Below, in pieces: positions 1 through 5,967 of a DNA stretch of 8,110 bases. Both the position numbers and the translations under genes were made by a program. The stretch's first letter is position 1, and each line of letters opens with the position of its first letter. The DNA is from JBBTSB01 sp964355775 (GTDB taxonomy: Bacteria; Patescibacteriota; Minisyncoccia; 2-02-FULL-40-12; IGHO2-01-FULL-4-A). The stretch lies in assembly GCA_964355775.1 (NCBI GenBank), contig CAYHEP010000036.1:1-8110 (forward strand), read 5' to 3'. A model generated the notes under the pieces. The model was not told the origin of the DNA, searched no databases, and worked only from the letters and a program-made list of their open reading frames with translations.

Positions 1-609
1 ACAAGCAAACTCCTCGCGCCGTTTATTCCCTTTACGGCCGAGCACATCTACAAGCAAGTGAGCAACCGCGCCGAATCAGTGCATTTGGAAGACTGGCCCC
101 TCCTTCGCCAAGGCTTCGTAGGGCAAGCCAAGTATTACAATCCGGAGCTGGAGGCCGACATGGCAAAGATCCGTGAGATCGTCACACAAGGATTAGCTTT
201 GCGGAAAACGGGAAATCTCAAAGTACGCCAACCGCTCGCGTCGCTTTCGGTAAAAGAGAAAATCAATCCCGATCTTGAGCGGTATATTTTAGATGAAGTC
301 AACGTAAAAGCGATTTTATTTGCTCCGAGCCAAGAGGAAGCGGTAACACTTGATACTCATATCACGGAGGCGTTGAAGATCGAAGGCTATGCCCGGGAGA
401 TTTCGCGCGCCATCCAAGAGATGCGCAAAGATGCCGGCTACCAGATGGGGGACAAGGTGAACGTGTTTTGGGAATCCACGCACCCGCAAGCCAAAACCGC
501 CATCTCCCAACTTACTGACATCGCCCCCAAAACCGGTAACACATTTGATGTAGAGAAAGAATTTGAATTGGCGAGTAGAGTGAAGATTTGGTTGGGAATC
601 CGCAAATAA
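1..609 (+). CDS. ileS: Isoleucyl-tRNA synthetase, C-terminal part (5' end outside window)
   Basis: The frame is open from base 1, so this is the last 202 residues of a protein of about 1,000. IleRS charges tRNA-Ile with isoleucine in the cytoplasm. Recognition rests on the class Ia anticodon-binding domain: LLAPFIPFTAEHIY near the start, SVHLEDWP, then the helix with REIVTQGLALRKTGNLKVRQPL. The end carries ITEALKIEGYAREISRAIQE and MRKDAGYQMGDKV, typical of the extended (type 2, eukaryote/archaeal-like) IleRS C-terminal region, called DUF5915 in family databases. The four-cysteine zinc knuckle that ends type 1 bacterial IleRS is absent, as there is no cysteine in this stretch. A GTG at 58 is internal and not the start. 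An extra LLRQGFVGQAK-like segment follows the EDWP motif (see the repeat at 96-130). Stop is TAA. Valyl- or leucyl-tRNA synthetase is less likely because the SVHLEDWP and DUF5915-like motifs are IleRS features. Confidence 0.93.
   Translation, partial: TSKLLAPFIPFTAEHIYKQVSNRAESVHLEDWPLLRQGFVGQAKYYNPELEADMAKIREIVTQGLALRKTGNLKVRQPLASLSVKEKINPDLERYILDEVNVKAILFAPSQEEAVTLDTHITEALKIEGYAREISRAIQEMRKDAGYQMGDKVNVFWESTHPQAKTAISQLTDIAPKTGNTFDVEKEFELASRVKIWLGIRK
96..130 (+). repeat. Candidate palindromic repeat element carried in frame inside ileS
   Basis: Two small inverted repeats lie back to back: CCTT-cgcc-AAGG (102-113) and GGCTT-cgtagggc-AAGCC (112-116 with 125-129), sharing two bases. They encode the peptide LLRQGFVGQA between the conserved EDWP motif and the helix beginning ELEADMAKIREIV, a place where I expect a short acidic linker in other IleRS. 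The palindromic DNA, odd peptide and linker position resemble the in-frame palindromic elements known from Rickettsia. From memory, similar CTTCGCCAAGGCTTCG-like strings occur as dispersed repeats in some Patescibacteria assemblies, but I cannot verify this. Only one copy is in the window, so repeat status is inference. The outer limits are approximate. Confidence 0.35.
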
Positions 610-612
610 CCA

Positions 613-648
613 TCTCCCTCCAACTCCCTCTTATAAATAAGAGGGAGA
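613..648. repeat. Perfect 10-bp hairpin with a second competing left arm
   Basis: CTCCCTCTTA (624-633), loop TAAA (634-637) and TAAGAGGGAG (638-647) form a perfect 10-bp stem just after the ileS stop. A second pyrimidine arm, TCTCCCTC (613-620), can pair perfectly with GAGGGAGA (641-648), so one right arm has two possible partners. No T-run follows the right arm and no A-run precedes the left one, so it is not a standard intrinsic terminator on either strand. It may still slow polymerase or protect the ileS mRNA 3' end. The purine arm is also the only Shine-Dalgarno-like sequence ahead of the kinase at 661 (GGGAG ends 13 bases before its ATG), so the fold could hide that ribosome site. A dispersed palindromic repeat is another reading. 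Confidence 0.6.
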
Positions 649-660
649 GCAAATCTATAA

Positions 661-1146
661 ATGAATAATTATCTCATAGAAGGTCTATCTGGTACTGGCA
701 AAACGACCGTATGCCAAGAATTGAAAAGACGAGGATACAAGACAATAGAGGCAGATGATGACTTCGGTTTTTATGGCGATCCTATAACAGGTTTGCCAAC
801 AAAAAATAAACATCAGCTAAATTGGATATGGGACAAAAAGAAAGTCAGTGAAGTATTGAGCAATACAAAAGAAGTGGTTTTTGTGTGCGGTGGAGCGATG
901 AATCAAGATGAATGTATGAGTTATTTCAAAAAAGTCTTTACCCTTTCTATTGACGACCAGACTTTGAGAGATCGTTTATTGAACAGAACCAATAATGATT
1001 TCGGTAAGCACCCAGATGATTTGGCAAGACAGTTAGAATGGAATAATGGCACCATAGAATATGCAAAACAACGCGGTACAATACTTATTGATGCCACAAA
1101 ATCGGTACATGCAGTGGTAGATGAGATACTGAGCTATGTCACATGA
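661..1146 (+). CDS. Small P-loop kinase (nucleoside/nucleotide kinase-like AAA-type NTPase)
   Basis: This 161-residue protein belongs to the small P-loop kinase fold (adenylate/shikimate kinase-like). Walker A is GLSGTGKTT at residues 8-16. A hydrophobic Walker-B-like strand EVVFVCGG lies at 71-78. An arginine-rich lid (LRDRLLNRT, 102-110) is followed by a terminal strand ILIDATKSVHAVVDEIL (141-157). The substrate-side region has EADDD at 30-34 and GDPITGLP at 39-46. The arrangement matches a family usually annotated 'nucleoside kinase' or 'AAA family ATPase' of about 170 residues. The true phosphate acceptor is not known to me and is not shown by the sequence. By hand count the gene is about 38% GC, while neighbours are near half, and it is flanked by a hairpin and an AT-rich repeat spacer. 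It therefore looks like an accessory insertion between ileS and recO. ATG at 661 is the first start and places the P-loop at the expected N-terminal position. Stop is TGA. Confidence 0.8.
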   Translation: MNNYLIEGLSGTGKTTVCQELKRRGYKTIEADDDFGFYGDPITGLPTKNKHQLNWIWDKKKVSEVLSNTKEVVFVCGGAMNQDECMSYFKKVFTLSIDDQTLRDRLLNRTNNDFGKHPDDLARQLEWNNGTIEYAKQRGTILIDATKSVHAVVDEILSYVT

Positions 1147-1189
1147 ATAATCAATTTTTGAAACATTTAGAAATTAGAGCATTGATTAT
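1147..1189. repeat. AT-rich inverted repeat downstream of the kinase gene
   Basis: ATAATCAAT (1147-1155) and ATTGATTAT (1181-1189) are perfect 9-bp inverted copies with 25 bases between them, starting on the base after the kinase stop codon. The stem is all A/T except one pair, so it is a weak hairpin. TTTTTG follows the left arm, but the right arm lacks a T-run, so terminator function is doubtful. The loop contains ATTTAGA and AATTAGA, two 7-base near-repeats. A poor promoter is conceivable here (TTAGAA at 1167, TATACA at 1187), but spacing and match are weak, so I do not call one. The inverted repeat could instead be the edge of a small inserted element carrying the kinase. Confidence 0.4.
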
Positions 1190-1190
1190 A

Positions 1191-1218
1191 CATTCTTCAT
1201 TCATCATTCGACATTAAT
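1191..1218 (+). repeat. Four-copy heptamer tandem repeat (CATTNNN) before recO
   Basis: Four consecutive 7-base units, CATTCTT, CATTCAT, CATTCGA and CATTAAT, fill the stretch ending three bases before the recO ATG. The first four bases are constant in all copies and the fifth in three of four. There is no Shine-Dalgarno motif in this spacer. It looks like a decayed or growing minisatellite of the sort found in AT-rich intergenic DNA; a regulatory role is not shown. Confidence 0.6.
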
Positions 1219-1221
1219 CCC

Positions 1222-1701
1222 ATGCGCTTTCAGGCTATAATTCTCAAGAAAACACCCATTCGCGAGCACGATGAGCTCATCATGTGCTACACCGCTCATG
1301 CGGGGAAGCAGCGGTATCAGGCGAAAAGCTCGATGCTGGCCGCGTCCAAGCAGGGCCATCATCTGGACGTGCTCAACCTTGCCGAATTCAATATAATAGA
1401 GGGGAAGCACCATCCGATCATTGCGAGTGCTGTTTCGGTTGATTCGTTTCAGAGGCTGAAAAGCTCGCTGGGTGCGATGGCGCAGGCTTTTTTTGTGCTG
1501 GAATGCTTTGATAAACTCGTCTTTGAAAACGAGCGTGACGACAAGCTATGGGAATATTTGCTCCGTACGTTGCGCACCGGCGTGATCGATCAGCGCGAGC
1601 TCATTTCCACACTGGGGTATCATGGCGACACACCGCTCTACGATCTCTATCCGTCGGCATTCCGATCTCTGCAGTTTTTGAAAAATGTGGTACAATCCTA
1701 A
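1222..1701 (+). CDS. recO: DNA repair protein RecO, short form
   Basis: RecO works with RecF and RecR to load RecA onto SSB-coated single-stranded DNA and to anneal strands during gap repair. The 159-residue product opens with the RecO OB-fold: FQAIILKKTPIREHDELI (residues 3-20), AGKQRYQAK (27-35), GHHLDVLNLAEFNIIEGK (45-62), and a last strand ending near VSVDSFQRLK. A helical part with SSLGAMAQAFFVLECFDKLV (81-100) follows, the usual second RecO domain. The family is commonly about 230-250 residues and often has a zinc knuckle. Here the protein ends at FLKNVVQS with no CxxC pairs, so the C-terminal domain is shortened. No RBS is seen and the ATG follows a heptamer repeat. The TAA stop lies two bases before the next ATG. 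A -10-like element for the following gene is embedded in its last codons. Confidence 0.85.
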   Translation: MRFQAIILKKTPIREHDELIMCYTAHAGKQRYQAKSSMLAASKQGHHLDVLNLAEFNIIEGKHHPIIASAVSVDSFQRLKSSLGAMAQAFFVLECFDKLVFENERDDKLWEYLLRTLRTGVIDQRELISTLGYHGDTPLYDLYPSAFRSLQFLKNVVQS

Positions 1702-1703
1702 TC
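1688..1703 (+). promoter_or_regulatory. Extended -10 promoter element, probable leaderless start
   Basis: TGG-TACAAT (TGG at 1688-1690, hexamer 1691-1696) matches an extended -10 box: TGn directly ahead of a hexamer with five of six consensus bases. Seven bases after it comes the ATG at 1704, so transcription would begin at or next to the start codon and give an mRNA with no leader. No -35 box stands at the normal distance; TTGAAA at 1678 is only 7 bases upstream of the hexamer and cannot serve. The site overlaps the last recO codons (VVQS). This would drive the surface-protein, glyS, M16 and AI-2E genes. It is inferred from sequence only. Confidence 0.45.
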
Positions 1704-3443
1704 ATGGATTCAGCAACTCCCGATTTTAAAGTTGAGCCGCTCAAACTTCCTGCTGTTACGCCGACGCTCAAAATCACAGCTGTAGCCGTGGGGCTACTTG
1801 TGGTAGCGGGAATTTTATATGCTATCTTCGGTCGTGCGCCGTTTTCGGAGCGTAATGTGACGTTGACGATCAATACTCCGAGCTCGATTTCGTCGGGCGA
1901 TGCGGTAATCTACAAAATACAGTATGAAAACAAAAACCGTTCCGCACTTACGCATGCGCGCATTACGTTTACCTATCCACCGGATGCAGTACCTTTGAAA
2001 GGGGGGAATGTCAGTACTCAGCTTTCAGAAAGTGTCATACTGGATACGATCGCGGGACATAGTAGTGGGGAACAATCATTTACTGCGCTCGTGGTGGGTT
2101 CGCAAGGCAATGTGCGTACCGCGCGCGCGACACTTACGTATAATCCGGAGAACTTGACGACCGAGCTTCGAAAAACCGTTGACTCCGCTATTACTATCGC
2201 ATCGCTTCCGATTCAGCTTACCGCCGTTGCTCCGCCTACGGTACTCAATGGTCAAACACTGACCTATATCGTAGATTACCGAGATCAAACAGCAGAACCT
2301 ATAGCCAATATTAGGATTCAAATGCAATATCCAGAGGGATTTACTATTATATCTGTAACGCCAAAAACAACCGGACTATCAAATGGCCTCAATCGCCAAG
2401 TGTATTGGGATATTCCGATGATCGCGCCGGGCGAGGGGGGACGTATTACGCTACAAGGTACCGTGCAGGGCAGGGAAAAAGACGCGAAAACACTTTCGGT
2501 GTTGCTCAAGCGCCAGCTTGATACGCCGGCCGGTGCGGTGTATGTAAATCTGGAGAGCACGCAGGTATCGTCGGTCATTGCGACGCCGTTGCTGTCGGCT
2601 GTCATTTCCGTTCAGGACACCACGTCCTATACCGCGCACGTATCGGATTTGCTACAGTATAAAATCTTTATCAGTAACAATTCCGATGTTGATCTCTCAA
2701 GTCTCACGTTGACCGCACAGCTTGAAGGCACGATGTATGATTTGTCTACGGCACAGTCAGCCGGTGCGTTTGACAGCAGGACCCGGATCTTTCTGTGGAA
2801 TTCCGCTGTGGTACCAGAACTTGGTCTATTGCGTGCTCATCAATCTGTTACCGTGCCGTTTTCTTTGCGGGTAAAGCCGACGTTTCCGTCGGTGATTGGT
2901 ACGAAAGACTCGTTGCTCAAAGCCTCGGTGCACTTGGAGACCGTCAATGTGCCGGACGTATTTCAGGTTGATACGCTTTCCGCCAACGATCAGATTATTT
3001 CAAAGCTTTCAACCTCGATGGCTTTTAACGGAGAATTGAAATCGATGGTTGCTCCGCATGTTGACCAAAAGACCCCGTACATCATCCATCTGACGCTTGC
3101 CAATCCGTTCAACGATATCGCGCCTGCCAAAGTCAGCGCCGTGCTTTTGCCGGGGGTAAGTTGGGATAGTGCCGTGCAAGTCGCCGGCACGCAAATCCAG
3201 CCTGCCTATGATCTTAAAACAAGTACCGTGACGTGGAATATCGGATCCGTTCCAAGCGGGGTGGGGGTTGCGTTTCCTGCCTTTGAGCTGTATTTTCAAG
3301 TTGCCGTCGTACCGTCAATCAATCAAGTTCAGCAGACTATTCCTTTGGTAAAGGATATAACGTTCGAAGGCACTGATATGTTGACCAAGGAAAAAATAGT
3401 CGAAACCGTGCGTGATTTTTCAAGCTCCAGCGTACTACCATGA
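1704..3443 (+). CDS. Membrane-anchored surface protein with four Ig-like/DUF11-like repeats
   Basis: This 579-residue protein has no enzymatic signature. A basic N-terminal tail (K9, K14, K23) precedes one hydrophobic segment at about 23-42 (AVAVGLLVVAGILYAIFG). There is no lipobox or clear signal-peptidase site, so it is probably a signal anchor with the large C-terminal part outside. That part reads as four beta-sandwich repeats at about 51-150, 168-288, 297-413 and 430-560. Each has an early strand with a Y/H-x-I/V-x-Y/L pattern and Asn-rich turns (YKIQYENKN, YIVDYRDQT, YKIFISNNS, IHLTLANPF). The last three have a tryptophan strand, VYWDIPMIAPGEG, FLWNSAVVPELG and TVTWNIGSVPSG, as in DUF11-type domains. 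I see no cysteine, as expected for an exported protein. The frame is open upstream to 1548, but that part overlaps recO; ATG 1704 gives the sensible N-terminus and sits after the -10 element. The stop overlaps the glyS start (ATGA, 3440-3443). Function unknown; adhesion or envelope structure is a guess. Confidence 0.8.
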   Translation: MDSATPDFKVEPLKLPAVTPTLKITAVAVGLLVVAGILYAIFGRAPFSERNVTLTINTPSSISSGDAVIYKIQYENKNRSALTHARITFTYPPDAVPLKGGNVSTQLSESVILDTIAGHSSGEQSFTALVVGSQGNVRTARATLTYNPENLTTELRKTVDSAITIASLPIQLTAVAPPTVLNGQTLTYIVDYRDQTAEPIANIRIQMQYPEGFTIISVTPKTTGLSNGLNRQVYWDIPMIAPGEGGRITLQGTVQGREKDAKTLSVLLKRQLDTPAGAVYVNLESTQVSSVIATPLLSAVISVQDTTSYTAHVSDLLQYKIFISNNSDVDLSSLTLTAQLEGTMYDLSTAQSAGAFDSRTRIFLWNSAVVPELGLLRAHQSVTVPFSLRVKPTFPSVIGTKDSLLKASVHLETVNVPDVFQVDTLSANDQIISKLSTSMAFNGELKSMVAPHVDQKTPYIIHLTLANPFNDIAPAKVSAVLLPGVSWDSAVQVAGTQIQPAYDLKTSTVTWNIGSVPSGVGVAFPAFELYFQVAVVPSINQVQQTIPLVKDITFEGTDMLTKEKIVETVRDFSSSSVLP

Positions 3444-4702
3444 CATCTATAGATAAAATCATATCGCTGTGCAAGCAACGAGGCTTAATATTCCCGGGAT
3501 CCGAGATCTACGGCGGTTTGGCGAATTCATGGGACTACGGTCCGCTGGGGGTACAACTCAAGAAAAACATCAAAGACGAGTGGTGGAAGCGATTTGTCGA
3601 GCGCCGATCGGATATGTACGGCATCGATCCGGCGATCATCATGAATCCCAAAGTGTGGGAGGCAAGTGGCCATGTCGCCGAATTTGCCGATCCGCTTGTG
3701 GAGTGCAAATCTTGCCACGGCCGTTTTCGCAAAGATCAAATCGGCGATGCGTGTCCGACGTGTGGCAAAAAAGAATTTACTGATGCGAAGCAATTTAATT
3801 TATTATTCAAGACATTTCTTGGTGTGACGGAGGATTCATCCACCACGGTCTACTTGAGAGGGGAGCTAGCGCAGGCGATGTTTGTGGACTATCCCGCTAT
3901 CGTCCAGACGATGCGGCCGAGCTTGCCGTTTGGTATTGCGGCGCAGGGCAAAGTATTTCGCAACGAGATCACGCCGGGCAATTTTATCTTTCGCACGCGC
4001 GAGTTTGATCTCATGGAGTTTGAATATTTTGTAAAGCCGGAAGATTGGGAAAAGCAGTTTGAGTATTGGCGACTCGAGATGCAGGCTTGGCTCAAGCACT
4101 TGGGCGTTGATCTGGCGCATGTCCACGAAGTGGAAATTCATGATGGCGAGAGAGCACACTACTCCAAGCGCACGATAGATTTTGAATATGATTATCCGTT
4201 TGGGCAAAAAGAGCTATACGGTCTCGCGTATCGCACGGATTTTGATTTGAAGCGGCATGCCGAAGCAACCGGCAATAATTGGGGAGTACTGCCGCATGTC
4301 ATCGAGCCGACGTTTGGCATAGACCGATCTCTACTCGTTATGTTGCTTGAAGCGTATCGAGAGGAAGATATAGAAGGAGAGACGAGAGTAGTACTTGGAT
4401 TGCCGAAATGGGCGGCGCCAATTCAAGTAGCTGTCTTGCCGTTGTCAAAAAAAGAAGAGCTTTCAAAGCCGGCGCGCGAGCTCGCTGAAACGCTTCGCAA
4501 GCACTTTCGCGTCGACTACGACGAAACACAATCCATCGGCAAACGCTATCGACGCCAAGACGAAATTGGCACGCCATATTGCGTAACATTTGACTTCGAG
4601 ACAATTAACGACAACAAGGTCACGGTGCGTGATCGCGATACTATGAAACAAGATCGCATCGCTATAGCTGAACTTTATTCCTATTTAAACAAACTATTAT
4701 GA
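3440..4702 (+). CDS. glyS: Glycyl-tRNA synthetase, single-chain (alpha2) type
   Basis: This class II enzyme joins glycine to tRNA-Gly in the cytoplasm. The single-chain type, found in Thermus, Gram-positives and eukaryotes, replaces the two-subunit GlyQ/GlyS of E. coli. Visible landmarks are GLIFPGSEIYGGLANSWDYG (15-34), a zinc-finger insert with C89, C92, C105 and C108, and motif 2 around FRNEITPGNFIFRTREFDLM (173-192). Then come the tRNA/glycine-site region KRTIDFEYDYPFGQKELYG (243-261) and motif 3 EPTFGIDRSLLVML (289-302). The anticodon-binding domain runs from about 327 (IQVAVLPL) through GTPYCVTFDFE and VTVRDRDTMKQDRI to the end. The 420 residues are compact; many relatives have 460-500. 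The start overlaps the previous stop by four bases (ATGA) and has no Shine-Dalgarno motif, implying translational coupling to the surface-protein gene. Its own TGA stop overlaps the M16 start in the same way. Confidence 0.97.
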   Translation: MTSIDKIISLCKQRGLIFPGSEIYGGLANSWDYGPLGVQLKKNIKDEWWKRFVERRSDMYGIDPAIIMNPKVWEASGHVAEFADPLVECKSCHGRFRKDQIGDACPTCGKKEFTDAKQFNLLFKTFLGVTEDSSTTVYLRGELAQAMFVDYPAIVQTMRPSLPFGIAAQGKVFRNEITPGNFIFRTREFDLMEFEYFVKPEDWEKQFEYWRLEMQAWLKHLGVDLAHVHEVEIHDGERAHYSKRTIDFEYDYPFGQKELYGLAYRTDFDLKRHAEATGNNWGVLPHVIEPTFGIDRSLLVMLLEAYREEDIEGETRVVLGLPKWAAPIQVAVLPLSKKEELSKPARELAETLRKHFRVDYDETQSIGKRYRRQDEIGTPYCVTFDFETINDNKVTVRDRDTMKQDRIAIAELYSYLNKLL

Positions 4703-5967
4703 TGACACGACACACGTATCCCAACGGCTTGCGGCTGATCACGGTTCCCATGGCAAGCACCGAGACGGTGACAGTTTTGGTGTTGGTGGGTACCGGATCG
4801 CGATATGAATCGCGGGAGATCAACGGTATTTCGCATTTTTTGGAGCATTTGATGTTTAAAGGCACGACCAAGCGCCCTGGCGCGCTGGATATTTCCGAGG
4901 AATTGGATAGCATTGGCGCGGAGTATAATGCGTTTACAGGAAAGGAATACACCGGCTACTACGTGAAATGCGCCGCCAATAAAATCGACGTGGCGCTCGA
5001 TGTGATTTCGGATATTTTTCTCAATTCAAAGTTCGATTCAGCGGAAATAGACAAGGAGCGCGGACCTGTCAAAGAGGAAATAAATATGTATTTTGACACC
5101 CCACCCCGCTATGTGGGGACGCTCTATGACGAGCTGGTCTACGGCGACCAGCCGTTGGGATGGGACATCGCCGGACCCAAGGAGAACATAGACCGGCTCC
5201 AGCGGGAGGATTTTGTAAAATATTTTGCTTCCCACTATGCCGCGCGCAATACGGTCATCGCCGTTGCGGGAGCCGTAGCAACGGAAAATATAAAGCAAAA
5301 AGTGGAAAATTATTTTACTCCGATGCGGGAGCATGAACCATTTAAAGCAATTCCTGTTGCAGAACATCAAAAAGCGCCGGGATTGAAGATTTTTTACAAG
5401 CCCACCGAGCAAACGCATATCCAGCTGGGATTCCGGGCGTACAGCAGATTCCATCCGATGGCTGATACACTGGATGTCATAGGGACGATTTTGGGTGGTG
5501 GAATGAGTTCGCGGCTGTTTGTCGAGGTGCGTGAAAAGCGGGGACTGGCGTACCGTATCAGCGCCGGATCGAGTGAATACAATGAAACGGGGGACTTTAC
5601 GACATCAGCCGGACTAAACAACGACAAGCTGATCGAAGCGTTGAAAATTATCACCCACGAACACCGGCGCTTGATCGATGAGCCTGTTTCCGCAAAAGAG
5701 CTGACCAAGATCAAAGATTATATCAAGGGCAAATTTGCCATCGGTCTTGAGCCGTCCGATGCGCAGGCGTCGTTTTACGGAGAGCAGGAGCTTTTGGAAA
5801 ACAAAGTGCTGACGCCCGAGGAACGGCTTGCCAAGATCGATGCGGTGACTGTCGAGCAGATCCAGCAGGTCGCTACCGAGCTCTTTCGTCCCGAGCGGAT
5901 GAACCTCGCGCTGATCGGACCGTTTAAAGAAGGAGACGCTAACATATCAAAATGTCTGAACCTGTAA
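4699..5967 (+). CDS. M16 family zinc metallopeptidase (processing-peptidase-like)
   Basis: The 422-residue length and two-half layout fit subfamily M16B, whose members cut peptides or small proteins in a closed chamber. The inverted zinc motif HFLEH is at residues 46-50 (H46 and H50 ligands, E49 catalytic base). The third ligand is in VKEEI, probably E127, at the usual distance of about 76 residues. NAFTGKEYTGYYVK (77-90) is the usual family strand. The C-terminal half has GGGMSSRLF and REKRGLAYRISAGSSEYNET (278-297), with the Arg/Tyr residues that complete the site in relatives. Both halves are thus in one chain; bacterial M16B enzymes often act as homodimers. There is no signal peptide, so it is likely cytoplasmic, and the substrate is unknown. 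No partner M16 gene lies next to it. The start ATG overlaps the glyS stop; a second in-frame ATG follows at once (4702), so the exact start could be either. No SD motif precedes it. Stop TAA overlaps the next gene by 16 bases. Confidence 0.94.
   Translation: MMTRHTYPNGLRLITVPMASTETVTVLVLVGTGSRYESREINGISHFLEHLMFKGTTKRPGALDISEELDSIGAEYNAFTGKEYTGYYVKCAANKIDVALDVISDIFLNSKFDSAEIDKERGPVKEEINMYFDTPPRYVGTLYDELVYGDQPLGWDIAGPKENIDRLQREDFVKYFASHYAARNTVIAVAGAVATENIKQKVENYFTPMREHEPFKAIPVAEHQKAPGLKIFYKPTEQTHIQLGFRAYSRFHPMADTLDVIGTILGGGMSSRLFVEVREKRGLAYRISAGSSEYNETGDFTTSAGLNNDKLIEALKIITHEHRRLIDEPVSAKELTKIKDYIKGKFAIGLEPSDAQASFYGEQELLENKVLTPEERLAKIDAVTVEQIQQVATELFRPERMNLALIGPFKEGDANISKCLNL
5928..5936 (+). promoter_or_regulatory. 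Shine-Dalgarno-like purine run before the AI-2E family gene
   Basis: AAGAAGGAGA-like sequence within the last M16 codons is the best Shine-Dalgarno match in the window. Its distance to the ATG at 5952 is about 16 bases, longer than the usual 5-10. An in-frame TAA at 5940-5942 rules out any closer start. It may be a weak ribosome site or only Lys-Glu-Gly coding sequence. Confidence 0.25.

Noticed and set aside
58..609. Separate small gene starting at GTG 58
   Set aside because: The same frame is open to base 1 and encodes the conserved IleRS motif LLAPFIPFTAEHIY upstream of it.
610..650. Intrinsic terminator after ileS
   Set aside because: The stem is perfect, but no T-run follows it on either strand; kept as a repeat/hairpin only.
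1158..1192. Promoter for recO (TTGAAA or TTAGAA with TATACA)
   Set aside because: Spacings of 23 or 14 bases and poor hexamer matches do not support it in an AT-rich stretch where such matches arise by chance.
1548..1703. N-terminal extension of the surface protein inside recO
   Set aside because: The frame is open, but its product is an unconserved shadow of recO. ATG 1704 gives a clean N-terminal anchor and follows the -10 element.
5038..5454. Reverse-strand open frames, the longest 138 residues, opposite the M16 gene and elsewhere
   Set aside because: All lie opposite well-recognised + strand genes, show no family motifs, and have Cys/Arg/Ser-rich compositions typical of antisense shadows.
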